Shown: in pieces, positions 25,460 to 39,500 of the stretch
How positions within the stretch are numbered: position 1 is the stretch's first letter
Layout: each line of letters opens with the position of its first letter
Origin: Hydra vulgaris
Lineage: Eukaryota > Cnidaria > Hydrozoa > Anthoathecata > Hydridae
DNA: 64,000 bases
Assembly: GCF_038396675.1 (NCBI RefSeq)
Contig: NC_088934.1
Location: 43,954,001-44,018,000 of the forward strand
Reading direction: 5' to 3'
Position numbers and translations under genes: made by a program
Notes under the pieces: model-generated
What the model was told of the DNA's origin: nothing
The model's database searches: none
Seen by the model: the letters and a program-made list of their open reading frames with translations, nothing else

Positions 25460-27823
25460 ACAAAGGTGCCTATGTAAGCAAAGACAGAACGCTGGAACAA
25501 CAAACCGAGTTTAATGCACCGAGCTCAAGAAGCTAAGTGACGAACTCGCCGCTGCTAATATTCTAGATAACCCGTTTTGGAATGTTATACATTAAAGGAC
25601 AGTCTCATCAGTTACATCAAAGTCAATGAATCAATGTCCAATCAGTACTACGTATTTGCATCCATAACCAGAGCCCTGGCTAACTACGCCAGCCACACAG
25701 CAAGAATAAAATTGATCCAGCTCAACGCTTCCACCGTTCTACCTAGCGATCTACGCTACTGGGCAGACAACCCCTGCTCAATGACATACGTCAAGAGCTT
25801 TTGACCAGACTATCTGCTCGGCATAAGTCCAGTTAGCCACATGTCATATTTTTTGCGGTAACTTGGTTCACAGATTTATCGGACGTTGCCATACTCGGCT
25901 ACCATTCATATTGTACAATAGGGGCAGCGGGGTTGCCATTTACACTAAAGACGGTATCATAGTCAACGAAGTTCATAATACTCAGGTCAACATCAATTGA
26001 GAAAATCTGGTGAAAAATATAACTTAGTGAAGAATCATTTCTCCTCGGCTGCTTATATTGTCCAAACAACCTCAATGATCAGGTTCTTACTCAGTGTACA
26101 TTCAGATTCTACTATAAGGAAATTTCAATTTTAGCCATACATCTTATGAATCTATCGAAGTTAGCCGTGACATTGCAGTTGTTACTCAAATGACAGTTGA
26201 GGTTTAAGACGGTATCAGGTTACAGAAGTGCCTTGATCAATGTCAATTAACTCAGCTTATTACATAACCAATGTACCGCAGTTATCAACACGTAGAGTCC
26301 ACTAGCACACGTGATCTGATCACAACAAATGAGCCAGACCGTGCTATCTTCATCAAACAAGGTGAATGTCTCAAAGCCCCTTCAATGAGCTAGACACACT
26401 GCTTCATTGACAACTCGACAACTCGTTTGTTATGCCACTACGACCTCAACTTATTCGTAGCTGAGCAAACTACGCAGCGATATTCGCGCACATCACAGCT
26501 GTCGATTGGGAAACAGAATTCACTAGGCTAAATGCTAACGATAACTACCAGCTCCTAGTAAATATATATAATGAAGCCATCAAACTAAATATCCCATAAA
26601 CTACTACTCCCTTCACCGAAAAACAAGAGCAATGGGTAACACCAGGTCTAGTTAATCAGAAACAAAGGATCCGTGGTTCTAACCTCACATCTGAGCAAGT
26701 TTTGTGGCATCGGTTTGGAAGGAGGCGTGAACTTCCTAAAATGCTCATCCGCAATGCTCTGTGATTAGACCGTAAGGACTTCTTGGGGCACCTAAATCAA
26801 AAAAAAAAAAATAAGGCAGTCAAGGCTAAACGCGCCTCTTGAGCCAAGTACATTAATGCCGGTCGTGATACACACAAACTACTCAAAAGTGCTTCAACCA
26901 CCTTGATGAAAACAAATCAAACGGCTACAACAGCTTATGTCCATAGCTTCATGGCAAATGTGCAGCTATCTTTGCCAAACCTCTTTCGCTTATCTACAAG
27001 TGCTTTTTCGTGACTGTGTAGTTCTCAACTTGTGGAGAAAATGTAATGTCCGCCTATTTTCAAGAAGGGGTGTAAACTAATGCACCAAACTATCGGCCAA
27101 TCTTGCTCACATCCATTCCATGCAAAATGATGGAAAGTATTTTTCAAACAAGCATAATGGAACAATGCGTTGCTAATGGCTTAATTATTCCAAAGCAGCA
27201 TGGCTTTGTTAATCGCAAGGGTTGCGTCTCAAATCTGTTAGAAACTCAGGACATCATGACGGAATCAGTTCACCTCAGCTACGCAGTAGATGTCACAGAC
27301 TTTATACAGACGGCTTTTTCATAAGTTAAGAGCTTAATTTATTTAAGGCACACTTGTACGCTTGGTTACGCGACAAAAGTCAACAAGCGGTCATCAACAG
27401 AATCACATCTGAATGGCAAGCAGTTACTAGTAGCGTGCCTAAAGGCTCGGTCTTAGGCCCATTACTCTTTGTAATCTTCATAAACGACTTGCCGGACATC
27501 ATCATTCATCATATAAAACTGTATGCCGGAGACAGTAAAACTATTAGCATAAATAAAAATGAGTCGGACAGCATCAATCTCCAACCTGATATTGACAGAG
27601 CAGTGCCACATATTTGGCGTATGCCTTTCGACGTTGAGAAATACAAAGTAATGCATGTTGACCGCGCTAATAACAAACAGACGTACAAATACTCAATGGC
27701 TAACGTCTACGGCACGCGTTGTCCTATTGAAAAGACTGTAGTCAAACGAGATCTTGGTGTTATGATCTCTAATGATCTTAACGTCAGACCACAAGTAGAG
27801 TCAGCCGGATCATTAGTGAATTA
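25460..27823 (+). pseudogene. CR1-like LINE with endonuclease and RT, GC-richer
   Basis: Coding-like pieces on the + strand cover most of a LINE ORF2. 25820-26060 has endonuclease-like VTWFTDLSDVAILGYHSY. 26460-27000 is a linker region. 27085-27320 has RT fingers (NYRPILLTSIPCKMMESIF, QHGFVNRKGCVSNLLET). 27340-27823 has SVPKGSVLGPLLFVIFINDL and a mutated catalytic box, YAGD instead of YADD. Many stops and frameshifts occur. A 5'-truncated SINE lies inside (26667-26813). Base composition is visibly less AT-rich than the neighbours, suggesting more recent arrival or a different source family. The 5' start and 3' tail were not identified. Confidence 0.75.
26667..26813 (+). mobile_element. tRNA-derived SINE, copy 2 (5'-truncated)
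   Basis: Starts at the B-box region (GGATCCGTGGTTCTAACC) and continues with the family body and tail (GATTAGACCGTAAGGACTTC then TTGGGGCACCTAAATC), followed by an A run. It interrupts the surrounding LINE coding sequence, so it is the younger insertion. Confidence 0.75.
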
Positions 27824-29290
27824 ATGATGTATCTCATTTACACTCCCCACCACCATTTAGAGACGTAAAATGTTTTTCAATTCAATGTTATAACACTTTT
27901 CCACGTGTAATTTTTTAGGTATCTATGCTCTGAACTTATTTTTGGAAATCTACATTCCGGATCAATAACATTCTTAAGACTTAAAAAGTTGTCAAAAACT
28001 AAGTGTTTTTGAAGATTCAAAAACATCAAAGTTAACAAACTAAAGGTTTTTAATCCAGTTCTCTCATGGATTTGGGCTTGGACTGTTCCGATTCTGATGA
28101 AGAATATTTTGTTGCTTAAGAATATTAGGCAAATCAGAGACAACTGCCAGAAGTAAAACTTTTCAAACAGTATTTAAACTGTTAAGAATTACAATTTAAA
28201 AGTAAAAAAATGAAATTGTCATTAATTTTTTACCCTACTCCATAAAAAAATTTGTATAGTTTTTCTATAAAAATAATCAATACTATTTTCTATAGACTTT
28301 TGAAACAATTGTGGTTCAATACAACATTCTATAGGCTCTTTGTAGTTGTAATTCTAAGACCATTTGTTTCAAAAGCCTATAGAAAATTGTGTTGATTTAA
28401 ACATAGAAAATCTATACGGATTTTGGAAACAAGTTGTACATGATTTCTAAACACTTTCTGAATAAGAAGAAAAATCTTTGATGGATTTTGTTGCTGGTTC
28501 ATATGACTTCATCAAAAATACTTGATCTCATACCATATTCGAGCATCAATGTTAATTTCTAGAATTGCATTAATTCTGTTTTAAAGTTTGACCACTTTTT
28601 TTTTATTATTTCGAATCTCAAATAATCTCTACATAAATTTTAAAAGAAGCAATTTTTTTTGCCTGTTCATTTCGAGTTCGTCTAAAATAAAGTTGATCTG
28701 ATTTTTGGATCAATAAACAGTCCTGATTAATCAAGCATAAGTGCATTATTCCTTCCAATAAAACTTTCTATATCGTTTCTAAATAGCTCAATAACAATCT
28801 TTGGAAATTTTCAAAAAATTTAAATTCCTGATGGTTTTCTTTCAGACTCCAATGTCTAAAAGGAAATTTATAAAGTTGATATAAAAAGTCATATTTGTTT
28901 ATTTACTTTTATCCATGAAATTTTTTCAGTGATTTTCAGTGATCAAATTATGTCAAATCAAATATATTCTGAATAAAGTTGTTACATCAAGGTTATTTAC
29001 AAATAGTAATAAGTAATAATGTGAAGCACCTGTAAAATTCAATAATAATAAAATAATGACAATAAAAATTATAATACAAGTGGAAGTAAATAAAAATAAT
29101 AGTTGTAATAACAGCGATTAAAAGTAATAGTAAAGGTTATAAAAAGTATACACTATACTATATTAATAATAATAACAGTAATAACAGTAAAAATAACAAC
29201 AACAATGATAATAACAATAATATATCAAACATAGTAATATAAAAAAGAATTATAACAATATTAACAACAATAAAATTAATAATATTTATA
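27824..29290. other. AT-rich stretch with an imperfect inverted repeat
   Basis: No gene is recognised. TTTTCTATAGACTTTTGAAA (28290-28309) and TTTCAAAAGCCTATAGAAAA (28369-28388) form an imperfect inverted repeat about 100 bp across. From 29030 to 29290 the sequence is AAT/AAC-rich simple sequence. Confidence 0.5.
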
Positions 29291-29300
29291 ATAATAAGCA

Positions 29301-29360
29301 GTTGAAAATTTAAGTACCGGTAAAATTTAAGTACCGTCGTTCGGTACTTAAATTTTCAAC
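29301..29360. repeat. Short-loop palindrome with internal repeat
   Basis: GTTGAAAATTTAAGTACC (29301-29318) and GGTACTTAAATTTTCAAC (29343-29360) are exact reverse complements. The loop holds a further AAATTTAAGTACCG copy of the left arm. Confidence 0.8.
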
Positions 29361-29499
29361 TCAATGTAAATACTGGGTGTTATAAAACGGGGTAGCATTT
29401 TACGCCGATAAAAAGTTTTATAACATCGACCCTGGGTTAAAACAACATTTTGTAACTTCCGAAATACTTGAAAAAACAAGGGCTCGTTTTATGAATGGG

Positions 29500-30020
29500 G
29501 TTGTGGTATGCTTAGGTTGTGGCCAGAGTTGTTAGTCCTTGGCCTTGGCCTTACCTTAAGGCCACAAATCAAAGCCTTGACCTTGGTCTTGGCCTTGAAA
29601 CTGTTGGCCTTGAGCTTAAAAATTTTGGCCTTGGCCTTCAAAAAAAATACACAAAATTAAACAGTTAAAAGTTTTCATTCTTTATTTTTATATATTTTTG
29701 TTTTCGGCTTTCATATATATCTACAAGTATATTTTCTTATTGAGTTCTGCGCATAACCTTGTTCTATTTTTACAAGATGTGGTTATATTGTCATAGCTCT
29801 TGCTACCAACAGTTTTGTTATTAATTGGCCATAAAATAAGGCATAAATTTAAGTCTTTGGTCTTGAAAAGGTTTGCGTAGGCCTTGGCTTTGAAGCTCTT
29901 ATTCTTGACCTTGACCTTAAAACTCTTAGCCTTATCCTTAGCCTTGTAACATTTGGTCTTGGCCTTGGTCTTGACCTTGCTACTTTTTGCCTTGATAACA
30001 ACTCTGATTGTGGCTGGGTT
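29500..30020. repeat. Degenerate GGCCTT (AAGGCC) hexamer repeat
   Basis: CTTGGCCTTGGCCTTACC-type words recur over two blocks (29505-29640 and 29855-30005). A minus-strand open frame through the second block (29721-30047) encodes a Lys/Ala/Val repeat and looks like a by-product of the hexamer, not a gene. Confidence 0.6.
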
Positions 30021-30236
30021 GTGGTTGCAGTTGAAGCATTCTAGCAAGCTTTAAAACAATACTTGTATTATATTAAATCACTTATATAAAACAAAAACAA
30101 AAAAGATATACTCAAACTTTTAAAACTTTGCATATAAGTAAAAATTCTTTGTTTTAAATTGGACCATTCTATTTACTTGATAAATCAATAACTTGATAGT
30201 TTATTAATATTACAAGCAATAAATATATCAAATTAT

Positions 30237-30278
30237 AAATAATCGATATATCAAATGTCTTTGATATATCGATTATTT
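30237..30278. repeat. Short-loop palindrome
   Basis: AAATAATCGATATATCAAA (30237-30255) and TTTGATATATCGATTATTT (30260-30278) are exact reverse complements around a 4-base loop. Confidence 0.85.
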
Positions 30279-30336
30279 AGAAGCACAGAGACTAAAAATA
30301 TTTTGCATCTAATTACAAAGTTTAAAAGGATGAGTA

Positions 30337-30360
30337 TGTTTTTGTTGTTGTTTTTGTTTT

Positions 30361-30391
<31 letters not shown>

Positions 30392-30420
30392 TTTCACGTT
30401 GTTGCTGTTTTTGTTTTTCA
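30337..30420. repeat. (TTG)n-type low-complexity tract
   Basis: TTGTTGTTT-type repeat with interruptions. 30421-30790 after it shows no gene. Confidence 0.7.
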
Positions 30421-30790
30421 TGTCACTCTAATCTTCTCTTTGATTGCTCTTTGAAACATGAATTAACTTGGTGAGATTTTGTGTACTTACTCTGGTTATG
30501 AAATGAGATCACAAAGCAGATGGTTGATGAACATAAACCGTAACTATCTTACTTGAAAACTCTTGCACGTTTGCGCGTCTGCTTGTTTGCGCGGTCTTGT
30601 TTTTAGGCAATCAATAACCAATTATATAAGCGATATTAATGCAACCAGTAATTACCTGTAATTTAAACTCGAAGAAAGACAAGTTTTCGCTCTAACTTTC
30701 TTTATTTTTCCTAATCTCAATTACTCTTGGTCAGCGAAGCGGGTAATGATGATCTTTAGTGAGCTGAGCTTGTCTTTGCTGGCATTTAAC

Positions 30791-33588
30791 CAGGGTTGGC
30801 ATTAAAAAACCGACCCAAAAAAACCCAAAAAAAAACAGGTAAAAAAACCCAAAAAAACTCGGGTATTTTTGGGTTTTTTTAAAATAATATTTTATTTAAA
30901 GGATTCTCTTTGCTTAGTTTTTTTCTGTGATTTATTTATATCAGAAAATATTTAAACATAATTATGACTAAATAAAAGGTAATTATTATTGAAAAGAGGA
31001 TATGGATATGATCAGAATAAAGTATTTAATAAGAATCAAAATTTTTAAAAGACATGATTTTTTTGAAATATTTCTGAAAAAATAGTTTTAGTATTTTTAC
31101 AATATACTTTCAGTAATCTTAGTGGCTTTCATCAACCATATCAAAGTCAGGCCTGTGTTCTATCTTACAAATTACTCAAGAAACTTTTATTTAAACAGTA
31201 TTATTATTTGTGTAGCATTAAGTATATTTAACTTGCTCGATGCAATGTGTATTTTTCAGAAAAAAATCTTTTTAAGAATGCCATTCGGAAGTGGAAGGAA
31301 GAAAGGATGGGATTGGAAGGAGGTCAGTGAGATAGAAGGGGACAAAAATAGTATTCAGTGTGACCATTGTTCAGAGAAGATTAGTGGAAAAATTGAAGAA
31401 GTTCGTATTCATTTGGAGAAGTGTAAAGAGAGAAAGAAGGACACTGATGAACAAGAACCAAGACCTGGAAGCTTAATGAGCAATATTAGCCTCATGTCAA
31501 ATGAGTCAGATACTTCAATTTCCAAAGGATCTATTATGTCTAGCTCCACACCAGCAAAAAGGTTTAAAAGTAGTAACTTAAATAACTTTGTAGTTAGAAC
31601 ATCAAATGGTCAGAAAGATGCCATAGACAAGCAAGTTGCCCGGTTTTTTTTCAGCTCTAACATATCTTTTAACTCAGTGGAAAATTGTGAGTTTCAGAAA
31701 CTTTGCTCTCTTCTTCGTCCTGGGTATGTCCCACCAAACCGAAAGAAACTGGGTGGAGATCTATTAAATGAAGTCTATGATGATCTGTCAGCTGGTATAA
31801 AGAACGAACTGGAAACCAAAGACACGTTGGTAATTTGTCAAGATGGATGGTCTAGTATTCAGAATGACCCAATAATTGCTCACTCATTTTATGATGGAAA
31901 AAAGAGTTATCTGTATATCATAGTTGACTCAGGATCAGAAAAAAAAAACTGCAGAATACTGCTTTAAAATCATCAATGAAGCTATAGTTAGCATAAAAAA
32001 TGATTATAATAAGTTTGTATTTGCTGTCTGCACTGACAATGAAGCTAAGATGAAGAAAATGAACGAGCTGATCAAACAAGAGTATCCTAATATGTTAACA
32101 TATGGCTGTAATGCACACTATATGAATTTGCTACAGAAAGACATTTGCAATTCTTTTTCAACAATTCTAAAACAGGTTGTGGAAGTTCAGAAATGTTTTA
32201 GAAATGTGCATATGGCCCATGGTTTATTAAAGGAAAAAGGTGGATGTATGCCTCAGCTGCTAAATGAAACACGCTGGAACTCTCAAGTTGCCTGCATTGA
32301 GACATACCAGAAAAATTATAACTTCTACGTGGAGATCTATGGAGAGAAAATGGAAGATTTTCCAGCCGATATTGGAAGAATAATTGAGAATATAGCCATC
32401 AAACGTGAGGCAAGTCGTCTTCTTAGTCAAATGAAAAAATCGGGGATTGCCTTAGACAAGATGCAGAGTGATTCTTATCATCTCTCTGACGCAGCTCATA
32501 TCTGGTATTTATTGATAAAGGATGAAGAGCTATCCATATACTATGATGCAATAAAGAAGAGATTTCAAGATGCTGTACAACCCTTTCATATTTTGGCCTA
32601 TATAACTGACCATTTCTATGTAGATGATTACAAAAGCTTCATTGGTAATGATAATGAAAACAGTGCAGAACAATGGTTAAAGGACAGGAACCCTGATTTC
32701 TTGGGTTTACTATACAAGTTTAACTTGAAGGACAGGCAGGTGTTCCCCAAGCAAATGTTCTCAGAATCACTGAAGGTTATCTCTCCATCAGAATGGTGGA
32801 ACATCATGAAAGGAAAGGTTACTAGATCTCAAATCAGGGATAAAGAGGTTTCTGCCAATTTCTGCAGCTTTCTAGCTTCTCTACACTCCTGTCCTGCAAG
32901 CTCAGCCTCAATTGAGAGATGGTTTTCAACCTTTGGATTTGTCTGGTCGAAGATCAGGAATCGTCTTGGTGCAGATAAGGCAATGAAACTTGTGAAGATT
33001 TACAAATCATTTCACAATAGCTCAGAAGCTGACAGCAGTTCCTGTGATGATATCGAACCTGATCAATAAGTAGGTAAGTAGTAGGAAAAATCGTTTTTAA
33101 CTTCAGTATAACCACCTAAATTCTGAAAAAAAATTATATTTCTATTATTTAAGTGTAATTTATATTTGTTTTAGTTTATTCTTGATGATCCCAGAGGAAG
33201 TGTTTAACTGGAAATCTGTCAAAAACATCTGAAAAGCTGACAAGAATTGAAAATTATTGTAATAATCAAACAAAGTAAAATTATGTAAGGAGAATTTTAT
33301 TTACAGTTCTTCAATTTATTAAATTTTCCTTGTAAAAGCTCTTTTCAATAAATAAATAACTATTACCATGTGTTTTTAATTATTATTTTGAAAAAATTAA
33401 ATGTTTAAAGATAGTTTGAATGCAAAATAGGTAATATGTCTTTCATTTTCTAAGTAAAAAAAGCTATTTTTAAAAAAACCCTAAAAAACCCAATAAAACC
33501 CAATAAAACCCAATAAAACCCAAAAAAACCCAAAAGAACCCAGTGGGCTGGGTTTTTTTTTAAAAAACCCGGGCTTTTTCCAACCCTG
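30791..33588 (+). mobile_element. 2.8-kb hAT transposon with perfect 8-bp target duplication
   Basis: The element starts CAGGGTTGG (30791) and ends with the inverse CCAACCCTG (33580-33588). It is flanked by CATTTAAC on both sides (30783-30790 and 33589-33596), an exact 8-bp target-site duplication as hAT elements make. Inside is a BED-finger transposase with one frame break. Subterminal AAACCC words are dense at both ends. The intact borders and nearly intact gene suggest a fairly recent insertion. Confidence 0.93.
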
Positions 33589-36500
33589 CATTTAACCGGA
33601 GAAGGTTAAACAACAATACCCCCTCATTAAAGATGAGAGTTTTAATGAAACTAAACAAGAATACGTTATTGAAATCCAAGCGTATTTTTTTTTTTTTTTG
33701 TAGGCAACTCGAACCATGATCTTCTAGATTGTGCGGTAATAGGAATAATAAAGAAAATACGTTATAAGATCAAAAATACGAAAGAAGAACTAGGATAGGC
33801 TTTGTAATTTAAAAAAATTTTTCATTCAAAAGTGATAAATACTGATTTAAAAAAAAAATATTGTTTAATGTGAAGACCTAACTATTTTAGTAAATGACCT
33901 TATATTCATATATAATATTTTTTCCGGAATCAGATCTTTTTTTCTTCTATTATACGTTGGTATTAATGAAGGACAGAGATCCCTTAAGGTTGTCGTAAAC
34001 ATATTTAACCAATCATAATTTTATATTCAACCAAAAAATCAAAACTGGATCAACAAGATGATCATATTTAAACCCATCAGCATTAGACTTACAATCAAGG
34101 AACTAAAAGTACACGGGGGTCAAAAAATTGATCATAATTGGTATAGTTTAAAAATATAGGGGAGAGTGGGAAGAAGTAAGACATTAAAAATAATTCAATA
34201 ATGATGTTAATAACTTTTTTTGTCCCCTTGACAGCAGGTTACAATAAAATATATACTTTTTTAATTTTACGGAAACCGTGCTATTGGGGTAAAGTAGGAC
34301 AGATGTGGGGAAAAGTGAGACAAACGAGTAATTAACAACATGTTTACAAAAAAATTGTTATTTAATAATTATTGAAATCGTAAACAACGTAATAATATAT
34401 TTACACAAAAGTGACAGGAGAAGTGGGAAATCAAATCATTTTTTTGGTCCCACTTTACCCCTCAGAAAATTGATTTTTGGGCGTACTTTTCAAAAATGTG
34501 GTTTTTACCACACGCTGAGACAAAGAGATGTTTGCTAAATAGTGAGGAAAAAATCTCATTGTTTGAATTATACAACAGTGATTAGGGACCTTTCCTATTT
34601 AGAATTTTTGAGTTATTCTACTTCTCCCGCGTCCCACTCCTCCCAACTCCCCAATAGGGGAGTTAAGAGAAGCATGAACTTAATAAAAATGACATATTTA
34701 TATTTCATCAAACAAAATCAAAATAATAAAAATGATTAATAAAAATGACATATTTCTATTAATATCATCAAATTGTGATGATTTTCCAATTATAGGAAAA
34801 TCATCACAATTTGAAAACGTTTACAAATTCTTTAACTCGATCAAACAAAGTTTACTTTTTCTATTGAAAAACTCATCAACATTATCCTCGAATTATCTGT
34901 GCCTTATTTCTTTAATATGGAGCAAGAATTTTTAAGCAAAGAGCAAGATTAATTAAGCAATAAAAAATATATATTTATAGGTATAAAATTAAATTCTTAA
35001 AAAATTAATTTGAAAAAAAACTGGCCGTGGCGCAGTGGTTAGAGCGCTTGCTTTAGAAGCAAGAGATCCAGGGTTCGAAGCAATGGGCATATTTCGTGCC
35101 TTCGGTAAGGAAGGATGCGTGGACTTTTTAGATAAAGGCTTATCCGCTGTGCTCTGTGACAAACAGTTAGATCTTCTTGGGGCACCTAATAAAAATTTTT
35201 TTTTTATATCATGACTTAGAAGGCATTGTATGTTAGATAAAAAATTAAAAAAAAAAATTATCAACATAATCCTACCACCTATATACTGTCTTAATGAATA
35301 TCATAAGTAAAGTTAAGTAGTAAAATTGTTAATTATCTCGTCAATTGTTCCTTTTTTGATGTTATATAAAATCTCTGAACAAACTTTATTCTCCAATTAA
35401 ATATCTATTAAATATATTAAAACTCAAATGAGGTTTAAAAATGGAAATTTTTTTTTTTCAATTTTACGTTTACCAAATTTTAGACCTATCCAATTTGTCT
35501 AAGTCAATATTATGCAACTAAGTAAATTTTTTTCACATCTTATTCATCATTAGGCATTATTTTTTGACTTTACTTTTAATTCCTACCATAAAAATTCAAT
35601 AGGAGAAAGATCTTGTGATTGGGAGGCTAAACCATTTTATTCAATATTTTATCGTTCTCGAACTCAGTCAAATAACTTAAAAATTTTTTGAGAAATAAGT
35701 TTTAAATTTAAGCTTATTTTCTTCTACTTTACTTTTAGCTCATTTCCTTCTGAAAAAATAAATGGCTTACCATTAACCCATCTGTCCGAGGGTGTAATGA
35801 CATTTGTCATTACACCCTCTATTTTTACAAAGTCACCTTTAGCATTCCTACCCAAGCAGCCCCACACTTTAACTCTACATCCACCATGTTTTACAGTCAA
35901 TAATACACACTATTTTATCCTACATTCAACGATTTTTTTTCCAGTCAAACAATCTTATCTTAAAACCAAATGTTTAAAACTTTAACACGTCGGTCCACGT
36001 TTAGTCATTGATGATCCCTTTTTTGTGTAGTTTTGCCCACTTTAGCATTTTTGCTATTCTTATGATTTTTATCATAGCGTTTTAATCGAATAATTATGAA
36101 CGGAATTATAGATTATGTTGTTATAGGAAACTCGTAGAAGACTGAATAAATCTTATCATCGAGAACTTTGGGGTAATACGTGAAATACACATAAACATAA
36201 TGGTATTTATGCACAAATGTATTATATGTTTTGTCATAAAATATTGATTTTTTTTTGAAAACCTCTAAAACGAGGAAAAAAATTTATTAAAAAAAATAAA
36301 AACTTAAGTAAAAACACCGTCAACAGAAAACCTCTAAAGCCGAGTTTCCACTCATCCGTTTTTCCACGGGAACTGGAAAGGAAAGGAAAAAATAATCACG
36401 TGAGCATGCGTAACAAAAGTTTTAAGTTGTCTCAAGGAAAACTACGCATACTCACGTGATTATTTTTCTATTCCCTTTTCCGTTCCTGTAGAAAAAGCGG

Positions 36501-39500
36501 GTGAGTGGAAACTCACTTTAAAAATAATGCGTTACGCAAATGGCGTAGAATGGTCAAGAAAGTTAGGGAGAGGGGGTTAAAACGAAAGTTAGACGGGAGC
36601 TAAGGCAGCCAGAATCAGAATTTGAAAAAAAAAACTCAATAGTTCAATAAAACCGCATAAACATTTTTATTTTAAGGCAAATTATAATAAATTTCAATTC
36701 ATTGACAGGTTTTAAGTTTCATTTAATAATCTTGTAATGTTCGAAAGTTATTTCACATAAATAAATGTTAATTTCACATGGTCATAACTTTTAATCACTT
36801 AAAGAATATTAATGAAATTTAAAAAAATTTATTCATTTATTTCAATTTTAGTTAAATGGCTTTTAAAGACCTACAGTCTCTTTATAATTTAATTTATTCA
36901 TCGCCTTGTCTAGTTAGAGTAAGCAGCGCAATTTAAAAAAAACAACAAAAAAACAAAAAAAAAACAAAAAAAAGCCACTATCGAATGTGAAATAACAGTT
37001 TTGCTAAGTAAACATTTTAAGATGTGTAACATATTTCTAACCAGAAAAAATAATATAAAAATTTTATGGTTTTTGTAGCAAGTTAGTCAGTGCAACTGGG
37101 TCACAGCTGGGATTTATCTGGGTTGCTAGACTTTTTTTTCTTCCTTTTGATTTTTTGGGATTTTTTTGTGAGAAGTTTTAGCTTGGAATGATCTGGATAA
37201 AAGATTGGTCACTTATAATGTAATAATATTGCCGCAAATTAAACCTGTGTTTCAGCTTGAGATTAGCTTGGGGTACCACAGATATGCTAGGGCTAAGATT
37301 TAAACTGGATAGTAGATGGGATATTTTCAAATAAAAAACAGTTTGACCGGAATTGTTTTCAATATGAGTTTTAAAAATAAATAAAATTTTTTATTTATTT
37401 TGCATATTCAGCAGTTTTTAATCTTTAATAAAAAGTTATAAATACGTTGACAGAAATAATTAGACATTCATTCACAAACAATTTTGTAAAAAAAAACGGA
37501 AATGCTAACAAACTGTCATGCTTCTTGTTTGTTTTTAAAATTTTTTTCTGAAAGCATAATTAGCAAAATGGTAATTGAAAGTTAATACCAATCCAGCAAT
37601 TTGGATTCAGGAAGAATTCCAACTGTGAAACTGCTTTAATAACAGCAACTAACTCTTCATATAGCTCACTTTTTATTTTTTTTTATTTCAACATCTTTAC
37701 TTTCAACAAGGCAGCAAGCAACCACTATTAGAGTTGGAAGTTACTGGAAGAGAAAATATGAAGTTTAAAAAGCAAGGTAACGATTACAAGGTAAAGTTTA
37801 CAAGTAATTAAAGAGATCGGACGTGTTATTGGAGCTTAATAAAGTTATTCAGTTTTTTGGTATATGTATACAAAATACTTTGTATATTGTTTTCACCGTT
37901 TGGAGCAGATTTATCGGTTACTAATACTGGTCTACTGGTTTTGGTATACTTTTCTGCTTTCACGCTGTGATTTTTAACAGAACTGGTAAACTCAAGTTAT
38001 AAATTTAGTTTCAACTTAGCTTTATTTAATCTAATATCACATATTAATGTATTCAACCAACCGTATCAACTCTGAAGTATATACTTCCGAGGGACAATTT
38101 AAATCTTATCTCAATTAAAAACAAATATCGTAAAAAATAAAAATAAAATTGGCTGCTTGGATACCGTCACCACAAAAAAATGGTAACCAAGACGGAAATA
38201 GAAGCGCTAATCAAGAGAATATCTGTTCTTGAAACAGCGATTGTTGTGAAAGATAATCAAATTGTGGAATTAGAGAAAAGAGTTAAAACGCTGGAGGACA
38301 AAATAACAAATGCTGTGACTTCAACAGTGAACATTGGAAATGATTGGGTTAATGTGGTGTCGCGAAACGCAAAAAAACCGAAAAAACAACTAGTTGTAGT
38401 TAACGCAGCAATTAATGAGCAGGAGGAGCGAAAGAAACGCGAAAAGAACGTCATTATATATGGAATTAAAGAGTCGAGCAAAACTGAGAGCAAAGATAAA
38501 ATTGAAGAAGACAAGAAAGCAATTGAGGACTTACTAAAAACAATAGGAAAAGAAAATGTTAAACCGATACATTTAAGGAGATTCAAATCAAAAAACGCTG
38601 CCAAACCAGGCCCGATTCTACTCGAGTTATCCGAAGGCGAAAGAAATCCTCTCTTACTCGCGTCAAAAAAGCTAAGAGAAAAGCAAGATTTTAAAGAAGT
38701 CTATATATGCCCAGACTTGACAGAGGCCGAGAGACTACAGGACTTTGAGTTGAGGAAGAAACAAAACGACTTAAATTCGAAGCTTGACGCCAACTCGCCC
38801 TTTCGATATGCGATTCGTGGAAACGAAATTGTGCGATTTAAGAAACAATTATAGAGAAAAAAAATGAAAGCGAAAAAAAGCGAAAATTTATCGTATTTAT
38901 CCTGTATATATTTGAACGCCACTTCACTAAACAACAAGTTTGAGGAATTTAAAGTATTGTGTCACCTGAATGAACCAAACATAATCGGAGTAACGGAAAC
39001 ATGGTTTAGTGAAACTTCAATTACGTGTGTGGAAAATTTTTGCTTATATCGTAGCGACAGAAAAGATGGCCGCGTGGGCGGAGGAGTTTGTATTTACGTG
39101 AATAGCGAAATAACATCTTATGAAGTAAATGAAAAATGGCTATTGACGACTGACTTACAACAAATCTGGACTGTACTAGTTTTCGGGAACGACAAATATT
39201 TGGTAGGATGCATATACCGACCAAACGATGTGGTAGATATGGAACTGTTCAGAAATGTTTTCAGAACTGCAAGAGAATATGTGGACAAACGGGGTTTTAA
39301 AGATCTTTTAATAATGGGTGACTTTAATTTTCCGAAAATTGAATGGTCAGATGGAGCAGTTCATGCAATAAATTCCAGTGAATACTCGATAGAACATCAT
39401 TTCTCGGAAATAATAAACGACGAATTTCTAATTCAGCACGTCGCGATACCTACTTTTCAACTAAACGAATCAACGTACGAGAATACATTGGATTTACTGT